A DNA stretch of 64,000 nt from Rhodoferax sp. Lineage in GTDB: Bacteria; Pseudomonadota; Gammaproteobacteria; Burkholderiales; Burkholderiaceae_C. The notes under the pieces are model-generated. The model saw only the letters and a list, made by a program, of their open reading frames with translations. It was not told the DNA's origin and ran no database searches. The stretch is from assembly GCF_028688795.1 (NCBI RefSeq), contig NZ_JAQTXM010000005.1:148101-212100 (forward strand), written 5' to 3'. Position 1 is the first letter of the stretch. Every line of letters begins with the position of its first letter. Of this stretch, positions 41,267 to 51,012 are shown in pieces. The position numbers and the translations under genes are program-made.

Positions 41267-41311
41267 CTTGAAGGTCGATTCTTTAACCTGAAACTACAAG
41301 GGTGTCATATC

Positions 41312-41361
41312 CGCAGGGACGGACTCGTGTCGTCGCTCGGAGTGATGCGTCCCGCCCTGCG
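41312..41361. other. Imperfect inverted repeat before the CsoR-family gene
   Basis: CGCAGGG (41312-41318) and CCCTGCG (41355-41361) pair, and further pairs with a bulge extend inward (CGGAC with GTCCCG). It lies in the 134-bp gap upstream of the regulator. It may be a leader stem or processing site that gives the regulator its own expression level. Confidence 0.35.
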
Positions 41362-41400
41362 AAAGTTAACATCAAGCCATTTCAAGCTTAGGAGATCTGC

Positions 41401-41691
41401 ATGACCGCTTTGACCAATGAAGCCGCCCGCACCGAGGTGCTTAACCGACTGCGCCGGGCCGAAGGCCAGATTCGCGGTGTGCAGCGCATGATCGAAGAAG
41501 GGGAGAGCTGCCTGAAGATCGGGCAGCAGTTCTCGGCTGTTCGCAAAGCGCTTGACAGCACTTACCTGCGAATGACCATGTGCTTCATGGAGCAAGAACT
41601 GACCAACTGTGTTCAACCCGATGGCGCGCAGAAAGCCAACATGGATGTGATGCTCAAAGACATGGAAGGCCTGTTGGCGCGCATGGGATAG
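41401..41691 (+). CDS. CsoR/RcnR/FrmR-family (DUF156) repressor without His
   Basis: 96 residues, all-helical: LNRLRRAEGQIRGVQRMIEEGESC is the family signature. Cys37 is the conserved first-helix ligand. Cys61 and Cys70 lie in helix 2 and after it. There is no His anywhere in the protein, so the His-containing copper and nickel sites of CsoR and RcnR cannot form. CstR, the persulfide sensor that controls sqr-like genes in Staphylococcus, also uses only Cys. Context therefore suggests a persulfide or electrophile sensor for this operon. It has a good site (AGGAG) before the ATG. Confidence 0.85.
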   Translation: MTALTNEAARTEVLNRLRRAEGQIRGVQRMIEEGESCLKIGQQFSAVRKALDSTYLRMTMCFMEQELTNCVQPDGAQKANMDVMLKDMEGLLARMG

Positions 41692-41692
41692 T

Positions 41693-41757
41693 CAATTTAT
41701 AAGAAATCGGCCTCTAGCCCTTATGAATAAGGCGTAAGAAGCTATTAAAAATATAGC
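41693..41757 (-). repeat. Dispersed element after the CsoR-family gene
   Basis: A full copy in reverse: AATTTAT, GGCCTCTAGCCCTTAT, GGCGTAAGAAGCTATTAAAA, ATATAGC. It starts one base after the stop codon and lies between two convergent genes. Confidence 0.88.
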
Positions 41758-41799
41758 TAATATGGGCGTCTACGTTTGTGGCGCTGCGCTTTGCCAGCG

Positions 41800-42915
41800 T
41801 CAACCGGCGATAACACCACCGCCCAAGCACACGTCGCCGTCGTACAGCACAGCAGACTGTCCGGGTGTGACTGCCCACTGCGCTTGCGGAAACCTCAAGC
41901 TGAAGCTGCCTTCGTCACGCGTGGCCAATGCGCAAGGCGCATCTGCCTGGCGGTAGCGGGTTTTGGCTGCCAGCAGGCCTGGGGCCGGCGCGTGGCCAGC
42001 GACCCAACTCGCATTTTGGGCCGAGAGTTCGGTTGACAGCAGCCACGGATGGTCATGGCCTTGAACTACCCACAAGGTATTGCGCTCCATGTCCTTGCGC
42101 GCCACAAACCAGGGTGCATGGTCGCCGCCGCCACGTTGCGCCCCTTTGACCTTGAGGCCGCCAATGCCCAAGCCCTGGCGTTGGCCAAGTGTGTAAAAAC
42201 TCAAGCCCACATGTTCACCAATGGTGTGACCTTTGTCGTTCTTGATGGGGCCGGGCTCTTTGGCAATAAAGCGGTTTAAAAAGTCGCGAAACGGTCGCTC
42301 GCCAATGAAACAGATGCCGGTGGAGTCTTTCTTTCTGGCGTTGGGCAGGCCAATCTCCAGAGCGATGCGACGCACCTCGGTCTTCAATAATTCGCCCACC
42401 GGGAACAAAGTGTTGGCCAGTTGGGCCTGGTTCAGCCGGTGCAAAAAATAGCTTTGGTCTTTGGCCGGGTCTTGGCCTTTGAGCAGTTCGTGTCGTTGGG
42501 TCAGTGCGTTCAAGCGCACGCGTGCATAGTGGCCGGTGGCGATTTTCTCTGCCCCCAGGCGCATGGCATGGTCCAGAAAGGCCTTGAACTTGATCTCGGC
42601 GTTGCACAAGATGTCGGGGTTGGGTGTGCGGCCGCTGCTGTACTCGCGTAAAAATTCGGCGAATACCCGGTCTTTGTACTCGACGGCAAAGTTGACGTGT
42701 TCGATTTCAATGCCAATCACGTCCGCCACGGCGGCGGCATCCACAAAGTCGATGTTGGATGAGCAGAACTCACTGTTGTCATCGTCTTCCCAGTTTTTCA
42801 TGAAGATGCCAATGACCTCATGACCCTGTTGTTTCAGCAGCCAGGCGGTCACGGCAGAGTCGACCCCGCCACTCAGACCGACCACGACACGTTGGTGTTT
42901 GACGAGCGTGCTCAT
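41800..42915 (-). CDS. mnmA: tRNA 2-thiouridylase MnmA
   Basis: 371 residues from ATG 42915; the open frame to 43143 overlaps nudJ and is not coding. It makes 2-thiouridine at U34 of Lys, Glu and Gln tRNAs. PP-loop [10 protein letters not shown], the first catalytic Cys in [10 protein letters not shown], the TGHYAR motif and the second catalytic Cys in [12 protein letters not shown] are all present. The start overlaps the stop of nudJ by 4 bp. Confidence 0.97.
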   Translation of the reverse strand: MSTLVKHQRVVVGLSGGVDSAVTAWLLKQQGHEVIGIFMKNWEDDDNSEFCSSNIDFVDAAAVADVIGIEIEHVNFAVEYKDRVFAEFLREYSSGRTPNPDILCNAEIKFKAFLDHAMRLGAEKIATGHYARVRLNALTQRHELLKGQDPAKDQSYFLHRLNQAQLANTLFPVGELLKTEVRRIALEIGLPNARKKDSTGICFIGERPFRDFLNRFIAKEPGPIKNDKGHTIGEHVGLSFYTLGQRQGLGIGGLKVKGAQRGGGDHAPWFVARKDMERNTLWVVQGHDHPWLLSTELSAQNASWVAGHAPAPGLLAAKTRYRQADAPCALATRDEGSFSLRFPQAQWAVTPGQSAVLYDGDVCLGGGVIAG

Positions 42916-43430
42916 GCGGTGCCGCCAGTGACCAGTGCGCGCGCGTTGACCACGGTCGGGTCGGTGTGCAGCACTGACAACGGGAAACGTTGGCCGGCCA
43001 GGTAGTCCTCCATGCACTGGAGAACCAGCGGGCTGCGGTGGCGCTCTGCACTGGCGCGAACCTCGTCCGGACTGAGCCACAGCGTGCGCACAATGCCCGT
43101 GTCCAGGCTGCGCCCGGCTTGCAGTGTGCCAAGCCTGCCGCAAAAGGCAAAGCGCAGGTAGGTCACATCCTCAGCCGCGTGAGGCCCGCTTGCCGGGCGC
43201 TGAAAGCGAGACATGTACACCCCCAGCAATTGCGTCGGGGTAAATAGGTACATGGTTTCTTCAAGGGCTTCACGGGCGCAGGCGTCCAGCAAGCTTTCGC
43301 CCTCGTCCAGGTGACCCGCCGGATTGTTCAGCCGCAAGCCTTCTGGGGTGTGCTCTTCCACCAGTAGAAATTTGCCGTTTTGCTCAATGATTGCCGCCAC
43401 GGTGGCGCTGGGTTTCCATCGGATTGTCAT
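42912..43430 (-). CDS. nudJ: NUDIX phosphatase NudJ
   Basis: 172 residues from ATG 43430. The NUDIX box runs [20 protein letters not shown] with the required Glu residues. NudJ hydrolyses thiamine and nucleoside di/triphosphates to monophosphates. The nudJ-mnmA pairing with overlap is the same as in E. coli, which supports the name. The upstream frame to 43481 lacks similarity. Confidence 0.88.
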   Translation of the reverse strand: MTIRWKPSATVAAIIEQNGKFLLVEEHTPEGLRLNNPAGHLDEGESLLDACAREALEETMYLFTPTQLLGVYMSRFQRPASGPHAAEDVTYLRFAFCGRLGTLQAGRSLDTGIVRTLWLSPDEVRASAERHRSPLVLQCMEDYLAGQRFPLSVLHTDPTVVNARALVTGGTA

Positions 43431-43574
43431 GATCGAATTATCGGTAAGTTTGGCCACAGGCAGCCGCCTGACGTAGATCAATGCAATCGGTCTTTTCGCG
43501 TCAAATCCAAAAAAACTGAGGTAAGCTCGTAAGGTTTTTTTGACCCATACCTATACCTAGACGAGGAGTGCCCC

Positions 43575-45230
43575 ATGTCAACTGGTGCAAACAATCAAGA
43601 CGTAGCCGTCAATACCGCCGCAGCCGGTGCACCCGGTGTAGCGCCTACACCCCAGCGCATAGGCGTTCCGCGCGAAGTATTTCCCGGTGAAAAGCGGGTG
43701 GCGACTGTGCCTGAAGTGGTGGAAAAGCTCATCAAACTGGGCTTTTCGGTGGCGGTCGAATCAGGTGCGGGTGACCTGGCCAATTTCAGCGACGACGCCT
43801 ACCGTGCTGCGGGCGCAGAAGTTATTACTGGGGCATCCGCACTTTGGGCTGCGTCTGATGTTGTGTTCAAGGTGCGGGGTCCGACCCCCGACGAAGTTGG
43901 GCTGATGCATGAGGGCCAAGCCTTGGTCAGCTTCATCTGGCCAGCGCAAAACCCAGAATTGATGCAGCAGCTCGCCGCCAAAAAAGTGACCGTGCTGGCC
44001 ATCGACGCGTTGCCGCGCACACTTAGCCGTGCCCAGAAGATGGATGCGTTGACCTCCCAAGCTGGTGTCGCCGGCTACCGCGCCGTCATTGAGGCTGCCA
44101 ACGCTTTTGGTCGTTTTTTCAGTGGCCAGATCACGGCCGCGGGCAAGGTGCCACCAGCCAAGGTCTTTATTGCGGGTGCGGGCGTGGCCGGGCTGGCGGC
44201 CATTGGCACGGCAGCCAGCCTGGGTGCCATAGTTCGCGCTAATGACACACGCGCTGAAGTGGCCGACCAAGTGGTGTCGCTCGGCGGTGAATTCGTCAAG
44301 GTCGACTATGTCGAAGAAGGCTCAGGCGGCGGCGGTTACGCCAAGGTCATGAGCGAGGGCTTTCAACAAGCCCAGCGTGAGATGTACGCCAAACAAGCCA
44401 AAGACGTTGACATCATCATCACCACGGCGCTGATTCCTGGCCGGCCTGCGCCCAAGCTCATCACCGCTGAGATGGTCAAGAGCATGAAGCCCGGCAGCGT
44501 GATCGTCGACATGGCGGCTGAACAGGGCGGCAACTGCGAGCTGACTGTGCCAGGCCAGGCAGTGGTGACCCACGGTGTGACCATTGTTGGTTTCACCGAC
44601 CTGGTCTCGCGCTTGTCCAAACAATCGTCCACGCTGTACGCAAGCAACCTGTTTCGCCTGACCGAGGAACTGTGCAAGACCAAAGATGGCCGCATTTTTG
44701 TCAACATGGATGACGAGGCCATCCGCGGCTTGACTGTTACCAAAGAAGGCAACATCACCTGGCCACCACCGGCCCCCAAAGTGGCGGCCACACCGGCTGT
44801 GGTTGCGGCAAAACCTGCAGCCATGCCGGCAGCCAAAAAAGGCCACGGCGCAGCCAGCGAGCCCATGGCTGGCAACAAACTGGCCATCATGTTTGGCGTA
44901 GCGGCCGCCCTGTTTTGGCTGATTGGTGCCAGTGCGCCAAAAGAGTTCCTGTCGCACTTCACGGTGTTTGTGCTGGCCTGTTTTGTAGGCTACATGGTGG
45001 TGTGGAACGTCAAGCCTGCCTTGCACACGCCGCTGATGAGCGTGACCAATGCCATCAGTAGCATCATCGCGATTGGTGCACTGGTGCAAATTTCGCCGCT
45101 GGCAGGCGCACTTGAGCGGCCTAACAGCCTGATCACCTGGGTGGCAGCAGCGGGCATTGTGCTTACAGCCATCAATATGTTTGGCGGTTTCGCCGTGACC
45201 CAGCGCATGCTGGCCATGTTCCGCAAATAA
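43575..45230 (+). CDS. pntA: NAD(P) transhydrogenase subunit alpha
   Basis: 551 residues. Domain I (NAD-binding; about 20-395) has [14 protein letters not shown], the [12 protein letters not shown] loop and the nucleotide motif [18 protein letters not shown]. An Ala/Pro/Lys linker (about 400-435) follows, then four transmembrane helices (about 440-545). The enzyme couples the proton gradient to NADPH formation. GAGGAG precedes the ATG. It forms an operon with pntB (19-bp gap). Confidence 0.96.
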   Translation: MSTGANNQDVAVNTAAAGAPGVAPTPQRIGVPREVFPGEKRVATVPEVVEKLIKLGFSVAVESGAGDLANFSDDAYRAAGAEVITGASALWAASDVVFKVRGPTPDEVGLMHEGQALVSFIWPAQNPELMQQLAAKKVTVLAIDALPRTLSRAQKMDALTSQAGVAGYRAVIEAANAFGRFFSGQITAAGKVPPAKVFIAGAGVAGLAAIGTAASLGAIVRANDTRAEVADQVVSLGGEFVKVDYVEEGSGGGGYAKVMSEGFQQAQREMYAKQAKDVDIIITTALIPGRPAPKLITAEMVKSMKPGSVIVDMAAEQGGNCELTVPGQAVVTHGVTIVGFTDLVSRLSKQSSTLYASNLFRLTEELCKTKDGRIFVNMDDEAIRGLTVTKEGNITWPPPAPKVAATPAVVAAKPAAMPAAKKGHGAASEPMAGNKLAIMFGVAAALFWLIGASAPKEFLSHFTVFVLACFVGYMVVWNVKPALHTPLMSVTNAISSIIAIGALVQISPLAGALERPNSLITWVAAAGIVLTAINMFGGFAVTQRMLAMFRK

Positions 45231-45249
45231 AAATAAGAAGGACCCCAAC

Positions 45250-46668
45250 ATGTCTTCCAGTTTGGCCACGGTTGCTTACATTGGCGCAACCATTCTGTTT
45301 ATTTTGAGCTTGGGCGGCTTGTCCAACCAGTCCACCGCGCTGCGCGGCAACCTGTACGGCATGGTCGGCATGACGATTGCCGTGCTGGCCACCGTGTTCG
45401 GTCCGCAAGTGACGGCCGCCGGCCTGCCCTGGATCATTGGGGCCATGCTGATCGGTGGCGCGATTGGCCTGTATGCCGCACGCACCGTGCAAATGACGCA
45501 AATGCCTGAGCTTGTGGCCTTGATGCACAGCATGGTGGGCCTGGCTGCCATCCTGGTTGGCGTTGCCACGTTCATCGACCCTGAGGCGTCCAAGGGTTTC
45601 GAGGGCGCGGCCAAGTCGATTCATGAAATGGAAATCTACGTCGGCATCTTTATTGGTGCGGTGACTTTTGCGGGGTCTGTCGTGGCGTTTGGCAAGCTGT
45701 CAGGCCGGATTGGTGGCAACCCCATGTTGCTGCCAGGTCGTCACTGGATGAATTTGGCCGGTCTGCTGGTGGTGATCTGGTTCGGGCGCGAATTCATGAA
45801 TGCCCACAGCATTGCCGATGGCATGACCCCGCTGATCATCATGACGGTGGTGGCACTGCTGTTCGGCGTGCACATGGTGATGGCAATTGGTGGTGCTGAC
45901 ATGCCTGTGGTGGTATCGATGCTCAACAGTTACTCAGGTTGGGCGGCAGCGGCAACGGGCTTCATGTTGTCTAATGACTTGTTGATTGTGGTGGGCGCCC
46001 TGGTGGGCTCCAGCGGTGCGATTCTGTCGTACATCATGTGCAACGCCATGAACCGCAGTTTCATCAGTGTGATTGCCGGGGGCTTTGGCACCACCAGCGC
46101 CAAACCGACGGCTGCAGCGGGTGGCGCGCAACCGGTGGGTGAAGTCACGCCGGTGACCGCTTTGGAAACCGCGGAGTTGCTACGCGAAGCCAAGAGCGTG
46201 ATCATTGTGCCGGGCTACGGCATGGCGGTGGCGCAAGCCCAGCACACCGTGTATGAAATCACCAAGCACCTGCGTGAAAAAGGCGTGAATGTGCGTTTTG
46301 GCATTCACCCGGTGGCAGGGCGCATGCCCGGTCATATGAACGTGTTGTTGGCTGAGGCCAAGGTGCCCTATGACATCGTGTTCGAGATGGACGAGCTCAA
46401 TGACGATTTCCCCAGCACCGATGTCACCATGGTGATCGGCGCCAATGACATTGTTAACCCAAGTGCCCAGGATGACCCAGGCAGCCCAATTGCCGGCATG
46501 CCGGTGCTGGAAGTCTGGAAATCGAAAACCTCCATCGTCATGAAGCGCAGCATGGCCTCTGGCTACGCCGGCGTGGACAACCCGCTGTTTTACAAAGAAA
46601 ACAACCGCATGTTGTTTGGTGATGCCAAGAAAATGCTGGACGAGGTGTTGACCGCGCTGAGAGCCTGA
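45250..46668 (+). CDS. pntB: NAD(P) transhydrogenase subunit beta
   Basis: 472 residues. About nine transmembrane helices fill the N-terminal ~265 residues. The NADP-binding domain III occupies about 300-470 ([43 protein letters not shown]). AGAAGGA precedes the ATG. The gene ends at a strong terminator, closing the pnt operon. Confidence 0.97.
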   Translation: MSSSLATVAYIGATILFILSLGGLSNQSTALRGNLYGMVGMTIAVLATVFGPQVTAAGLPWIIGAMLIGGAIGLYAARTVQMTQMPELVALMHSMVGLAAILVGVATFIDPEASKGFEGAAKSIHEMEIYVGIFIGAVTFAGSVVAFGKLSGRIGGNPMLLPGRHWMNLAGLLVVIWFGREFMNAHSIADGMTPLIIMTVVALLFGVHMVMAIGGADMPVVVSMLNSYSGWAAAATGFMLSNDLLIVVGALVGSSGAILSYIMCNAMNRSFISVIAGGFGTTSAKPTAAAGGAQPVGEVTPVTALETAELLREAKSVIIVPGYGMAVAQAQHTVYEITKHLREKGVNVRFGIHPVAGRMPGHMNVLLAEAKVPYDIVFEMDELNDDFPSTDVTMVIGANDIVNPSAQDDPGSPIAGMPVLEVWKSKTSIVMKRSMASGYAGVDNPLFYKENNRMLFGDAKKMLDEVLTALRA

Positions 46669-46681
46669 TCCAAAAAAACAC

Positions 46682-46708
46682 AAAAAAGGCTCCGTTGGAG
46701 CCTTTTTT
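46682..46708 (+). terminator. Intrinsic terminator of pntAB
   Basis: AAAAAAGGCTCC and GGAGCCTTTTTT pair around GTT. A T-run ends it. Confidence 0.93.
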
Positions 46709-46835
46709 ACTGGCCGATTTGTCGGGGCAGCACGGGCTCACTTGGCTGGCCGCTCTAATTAGGGAAAACACAGCTTACAGAACCTGACAACCGGGTGAAA
46801 ATGCTTCTTTTGGCTTGAAATTTGGAGTGTTGACA

Positions 46836-48509
46836 ATGACCGATCGCATCTGGCTGAGCAGCTACCCTGAAGGCGTTCCAGCTGACATTGACATGACCCG
46901 TTACGCGTCCATGGTGGACATGATGGAAGAGTCTTTCAAGGCCTTTGCCAATCGCAGCGCATACAGCTTTATGGGTACGGAGCTGAGCTATAAGCAGGTG
47001 GACGAACTCAGTCAGACGTTTGGCGTTTACCTGCAAAGTTTGGGGCTATCCAAGGGCGACCGTGTCGCCGTGATGATGCCCAACGTGATGCAGTACCCGA
47101 TTGTGGTGGCCGGCATCATGCGCGCTGGTTTCACCTTGGTGAATGTCAATCCGCTTTATACCGCTCGGGAGCTGGAGCATCAACTCAAAGACGCGGGCGC
47201 CAAAGCCATCGTGATCCTGGAAAATTTTGCTGCCACGCTTGAAAAGTGCCTGGCGGCAACGCCGGTCAAACACGTGGTCTTGTGCGCCCTGGGTGACCAG
47301 TTGGGCCTGCTTAAAGGTGCGCTGGTGAATTATGTGGTGCGCAACGTCAAGAAAATGGTGCCTGACTTCAACCTACCAACCGCTGTGCGGTTCAATGCGG
47401 CTATTGCCAAAGGCAGCAGCGGCACGTTAAAAAGGGTTGTACTCAAGCCAGATGATGTGGCTGTTTTGCAGTACACCGGTGGCACCACAGGTGTCTCTAA
47501 AGGGGCCGTGCTGTTGCAGCGTAACCTGGTGGCCAACCTGCTCCAGGCCGATGCCTGGTTTCAGCCCGCCCTAAAAAAAGTGCCAGTGGCTGACCAGATC
47601 ACCTTCGTTTGTGCCTTGCCGCTTTATCACATCTTTGCCTTTACTGTGAGCATGATGGTGTCGATGCGTCTGGGGGGCAAACTGATCCTGATCCCGAACC
47701 CGCGTGACTTCCCTGCCGTGCTTGGTGAATTGGCCAAGCACAAAATTCACGTGTTTCCTGCCGTCAATACCTTGTTCAATGGCTTGGCAAATCACCCTGA
47801 TTTCAACAAGGTGGACTGGCGTAACCTGGTGGTGTCGGCCGGTGGTGGCACCGCCGTACAGAGTGCTGTGGCCAAGCTGTGGTTGGAGAAAACCGGGTGT
47901 GCGATTTGCGAAGGTTATGGCCTGAGCGAAACGTCGCCCATCGCGACATGCAACCCGGTAACGATTACCGAATACTCGGGCTCCATAGGGGTGCCGTTTC
48001 CCAGCACCTGGGTCAAGCTGCTGGACGATGAAGGCAATGAAGTCGGTCCGGGTCAATCGGGCGAAATCGCTATCAAGGGCCCGCAGGTGATGGCGGGTTA
48101 TTGGCAGCGGCCGGATGAGACTGCCAAGGTCATGACGCCAGACGGCTACTTCAAGTCGGGCGACATCGGGGTGGTGGATGAGCACGGCTATTTCCGAATT
48201 GTCGACCGCAAGAAAGACATGATTCTGGTCAACGGCTTCAATGTCTTTCCGACCGAGCTTGAAGACGTGGTGTCGCAAATGGACGGCATCATGGAATGCG
48301 CCTGCGTTGGTGTGCCTGATGCCAAATCCGGCGAGGCCGTTAAGCTGGTGATTGTTCGCAAAAATCCCGAGGTTACCGAGGCGCAGGTGCGCGCCTACTG
48401 CCGGGAAAACCTGACGGGTTACAAGCAGCCCAAGGTGGTGGAATTTCGTGACGAGTTGCCCAAGACCCCGGTGGGAAAAATCTTGCGCCGTGAATTGCGT
48501 GGCAAGTAA
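46836..48509 (+). CDS. fadD: Long-chain fatty acyl-CoA ligase FadD
   Basis: 557 residues from ATG 46836, with GGAG 8 bp upstream; TTG 46815 is too far. AMP-binding family: YTGGTTGVSKGA (P-loop), the GYGLSETSP motif, and DGYFKSGDIG with the FACS region DRKKDMILVNGFNVFPTELED. A catalytic Lys in KTPVGKILRREL lies near the C terminus. It activates fatty acids to acyl-CoA for beta-oxidation at the inner membrane. Confidence 0.93.
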   Translation: MTDRIWLSSYPEGVPADIDMTRYASMVDMMEESFKAFANRSAYSFMGTELSYKQVDELSQTFGVYLQSLGLSKGDRVAVMMPNVMQYPIVVAGIMRAGFTLVNVNPLYTARELEHQLKDAGAKAIVILENFAATLEKCLAATPVKHVVLCALGDQLGLLKGALVNYVVRNVKKMVPDFNLPTAVRFNAAIAKGSSGTLKRVVLKPDDVAVLQYTGGTTGVSKGAVLLQRNLVANLLQADAWFQPALKKVPVADQITFVCALPLYHIFAFTVSMMVSMRLGGKLILIPNPRDFPAVLGELAKHKIHVFPAVNTLFNGLANHPDFNKVDWRNLVVSAGGGTAVQSAVAKLWLEKTGCAICEGYGLSETSPIATCNPVTITEYSGSIGVPFPSTWVKLLDDEGNEVGPGQSGEIAIKGPQVMAGYWQRPDETAKVMTPDGYFKSGDIGVVDEHGYFRIVDRKKDMILVNGFNVFPTELEDVVSQMDGIMECACVGVPDAKSGEAVKLVIVRKNPEVTEAQVRAYCRENLTGYKQPKVVEFRDELPKTPVGKILRRELRGK

Positions 48510-48546
48510 AAAATGATGGGAATCAGAAGATGACAGGTATTCCCGC

Positions 48547-49296
48547 ATGACACTGGCCATCATGAGCGCCCTGCTGGACGAGCAGAGGGGCCTGCTGGAG
48601 CAACTCAAGCACCCGAAGCAGGTGCAGCGCGCAGGCCGTACGTTCTGGTGTGGTCAGTGGGCTGGGCATGATGTGGTGCTGGTGCTCACCAAGGTGGGCA
48701 AAGTGGCTGCGGCCACCACCACTGCGGCGCTGATTGATGCTTTTGGCGTAGACCAGGTGGTGTTCACTGGCGTGGCAGGGGGTATTGGCGAAGGCGTTGG
48801 GGTGGGTGACGTGGTGGTGGCCAATGCGTTCATTCAGCACGACATGGACGCCAGCCCGCTTTTTGCCCGTTATGAAATACCGCTCTACGGCTGTGCTTCA
48901 ATGGCTTGCGATGCGCACTTGACTGCTATTTTATTGGAAGCTTCTAACACAGGTTTGGCGGGGGTTGGAAGTCATTTTCATCATGAGAAACTGCTGAAAT
49001 CTCCAAACGTGCACAGTGGCCTGATTGCCAGCGGCGACAGATTCGTGTCGAGTGCGCAAGATGCAGGGCAGGTGCGTCAGGGCTTGCAAGCAGCAGGGTT
49101 TGAGGCCTTGGCCGTTGAAATGGAAGGGGCTGCGGTGGCGCAGGTGTGTCGCGATTACGGCGTGCCGTTTGCCGCCGTGCGCACCATCTCGGACCGGGCC
49201 GATGACGACGCACACGTTGATTTTTCAGCATTCGTCAAACAGGTGGCCAGCCCCTACGCGCTGGCCATTGTTAGTCAATTTGTCAAAATGCTATAA
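48547..49296 (+). CDS. mtnN: 5'-methylthioadenosine/S-adenosylhomocysteine nucleosidase
   Basis: 249 residues. The PNP-family features are AIMSALLDEQ at the N terminus with a catalytic Glu, VFTGVAGGIGEGVGVGDVVVA, the VEMEGAAVAQVC nucleoside-binding motif, and VRTISDRADDDAH with a catalytic Asp. It recycles MTA and SAH. Residues ~127-144 derive from a dispersed element, and the last codon and stop lie in a second copy at 49290. Confidence 0.93.
   Translation: MTLAIMSALLDEQRGLLEQLKHPKQVQRAGRTFWCGQWAGHDVVLVLTKVGKVAAATTTAALIDAFGVDQVVFTGVAGGIGEGVGVGDVVVANAFIQHDMDASPLFARYEIPLYGCASMACDAHLTAILLEASNTGLAGVGSHFHHEKLLKSPNVHSGLIASGDRFVSSAQDAGQVRQGLQAAGFEALAVEMEGAAVAQVCRDYGVPFAAVRTISDRADDDAHVDFSAFVKQVASPYALAIVSQFVKML
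48925..48978 (+). repeat. Dispersed element inside mtnN
   Basis: GCTATTTTATTGGAAGCTTC and TAACAC match the left half; the right half (GGGGTTGGAAGTCATTTT) is diverged. It is read in frame. Confidence 0.5.
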
Positions 49297-49344
49297 ATAA
49301 TATAGCTACTGGTGATTTATTTATAAGGACTAGAGGCTAATTTT
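49290..49344 (+). repeat. Dispersed element joining the ends of mtnN and corA
   Basis: GCTATAAATAATATAGCT, ATTTATAAGGACTAGAGGCT, AATTTTA. The mtnN stop (49294-49296) and the first two bases of the corA stop on the other strand (49343-49345) are both inside it. Confidence 0.88.
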
Positions 49345-50329
49345 ACTTAAGCCAGCCGCGCTTTCTGAAGTACCACATGGGCACCAGTGCACTGGCCAGC
49401 ATCAGGCCCAGTGCAAACGGGTAACCCGCTTGCCAGTCCAGTTCCGGCATGAACTTGAAGTTCATGCCGTAAATGCTGGCAATCAGGGTGGGTGGCAGCA
49501 GCGCCACACTGGCCACTGAGAAAATCTTGATGATCTTGTTCTGGTTGATGTTGATGAAACCGACCGTGGCATCCATCAAGAAGTTGATCTTGTCAAACAA
49601 AAAAGCGGTGTGCGAGTCCAGCGAATCCATGTCTCGCAAAATCTGGCGGGCGTCCTCAAATTGTTCGCTGTTGAGCATTTTGGTGCGCATCATGAAGCTC
49701 ACGGCGCGCCGTGTGTCCATGACATTGCGCCGGATACGACCGCTCATGTCTTCATGGCGTGCAATCGCGCCCAGCACCTCGCCGGCCATCGCATCGGTGA
49801 CATCGCCAGACAGCACTTTTTTGCTGACCTTTTCCAACTCGTCGTAAATTTCTTCCAGGGTGTCGGCCGAGTATTCGGCGTCTGCGTCAAACAGCTTGAG
49901 CAGCACTTCCTTGGCGTCTTCAATCAAGCCCGGCGCACGGCGCGCACGCATGCGTAGCAGCCGAAACACTGGCACGTCTTCTTCGTGGATGGAGAACAGC
50001 ACGCCTTTGCTTTTAAGTTCGTCATTGACCAGGTTCAGGATAAAAGCGACGCGAACGGTGTGTGGCTCATCTTCATCAGCGACCAAAAAGTCACTGCGAA
50101 TGTGCAATTCACCGTTGTCTTCTTTGTAAAAGCGGGCGGACTCCTCAATGTCCTCGTCCATCGCGTCTTCCGGAATGGACAAGCCGTAATATTGCTTGAT
50201 CCAGCGCTTTTCTTCCAGCGTTGGCGACTCCAAGTCAACCCAGATGGGTTGGAATCTTGACAGTTCTTCCAGTGATTCAATTTCTTCCTGGAACAAGCGA
50301 CCGTTGGCGAGGGTGAAGATGTTGAGCAT
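49343..50329 (-). CDS. corA: Magnesium/cobalt transporter CorA
   Basis: 328 residues. A large cytoplasmic N-terminal domain (about 1-265) is followed by two C-terminal helices, with the family signature GMNFKFMPEL at the end of the first (about 290). It is a pentameric Mg2+ channel. The gene is divergent from hpf, and its upstream region can fold into stems (see 50330-50668). The stop codon is contributed by the dispersed element. Confidence 0.95.
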   Translation of the reverse strand: MLNIFTLANGRLFQEEIESLEELSRFQPIWVDLESPTLEEKRWIKQYYGLSIPEDAMDEDIEESARFYKEDNGELHIRSDFLVADEDEPHTVRVAFILNLVNDELKSKGVLFSIHEEDVPVFRLLRMRARRAPGLIEDAKEVLLKLFDADAEYSADTLEEIYDELEKVSKKVLSGDVTDAMAGEVLGAIARHEDMSGRIRRNVMDTRRAVSFMMRTKMLNSEQFEDARQILRDMDSLDSHTAFLFDKINFLMDATVGFININQNKIIKIFSVASVALLPPTLIASIYGMNFKFMPELDWQAGYPFALGLMLASALVPMWYFRKRGWLK

Positions 50330-50382
50330 AGGCGCTCTCCCAATTGTTGTGTGGCATCTGACGGTGGGGGTTGGGGGTGCTG

Positions 50383-50420
50383 GCTTTCAACCCCGGGATG
50401 CAACTTTGGGCGTTGAAAGC
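50383..50420 (-). promoter_or_regulatory. Stem-loop in the corA leader region
   Basis: Nine paired bases (GCTTTCAAC / GTTGAAAGC) plus inner CCC/GGG with a bulge. If corA transcription begins upstream of it, this would be a leader hairpin 54-91 nt before the start codon. Confidence 0.4.
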
Positions 50421-50613
50421 TACCGACTGGGGCAGGTTTCCAAGGTGGTTTGTCCTTTAATAAATCTTTTAGATTATGGCATTTGCCAGGGTGGTTCGCC
50501 AAACCGCCAAGGTCAAAATCCGGATGATGTTGCATTGCATCATTAAAAAACCGTTGCATTAAACGTTGACCGGGGGCATAGTGGGCTTGAGTGTGTTTTG
50601 TAATGTTTTTCCC

Positions 50614-50638
50614 GGTTGTCAACGAGGCGTTGACAACC
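50614..50638. promoter_or_regulatory. Perfect 11-bp inverted repeat upstream of hpf
   Basis: GGTTGTCAACG and its exact complement CGTTGACAACC are separated by AGG, ending 30 bp before the hpf start. It could be a dimer operator or a 5' UTR hairpin ahead of the ribosome binding site. No bound protein can be named. Confidence 0.55.
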
Positions 50639-50668
50639 ATTTCATCCCGAGAGCTTTAGGAGGCTTTT

Positions 50669-50998
50669 ATGAACTTGACGATCAGTGGTCACCATTTGGA
50701 AGTTACCCCAGCCTTGCGTACCTATGTCACGACCAAGCTGGACCGAATCAAGCGGCATTTTGACCAAGTGGTGGATGTCCGGGTGTTGTTGACATTGGAA
50801 AATCTCAAGGAGAAAGAACGGCGGCAGAAAGCCGAGTGCAATATTCACATCAAAGGCATTGAACTCTTCGCTGAAAGTGCTCACTCAGACTTGTATGCCG
50901 CGGTGGATGAATTGATGGACAAACTTGATCGACAGGTGGTTCGCCACAAAGATCGAATGCAATCACATGCCCATGCGGCCCCCAAGCGCCTGATGTAA
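50669..50998 (+). CDS. hpf: Ribosome hibernation promoting factor (short HPF)
   Basis: 109 residues, the short form. [20 protein letters not shown] starts the beta-alpha-beta-beta-beta-alpha fold that binds the 30S decoding centre. The helix [11 protein letters not shown] and the basic C terminus fit. It helps form inactive 100S ribosomes in stationary phase. AGGAGG gives strong translation. It leads the hpf-ptsN-hprK group, though a hairpin separates it from ptsN. Confidence 0.93.
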   Translation: MNLTISGHHLEVTPALRTYVTTKLDRIKRHFDQVVDVRVLLTLENLKEKERRQKAECNIHIKGIELFAESAHSDLYAAVDELMDKLDRQVVRHKDRMQSHAHAAPKRLM

Positions 50999-51012
50999 TT
51001 TAAACTCTGTGT

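Larger units (their letters stand above)
50330..50668. promoter_or_regulatory. 339-bp divergent corA/hpf control region
   Basis: No gene was found. It holds three inverted repeats: GCTTTCAAC (50383-50391) with GTTGAAAGC (50412-50420), 54 bp upstream of corA; GGTGGTT (50490-50496) with AACCGCC (50502-50508); and a perfect 11-bp pair at 50614-50638. AGGAGG (50658-50663) is a strong site for hpf. rpoN, which precedes hpf in many proteobacteria, is absent. No convincing sigma-54 site was seen. Confidence 0.5.

Noticed and set aside
44322..45269. 315-codon minus-strand frame opposite pntA
   Set aside because: A shadow of pntA, with no domain or signal seen.
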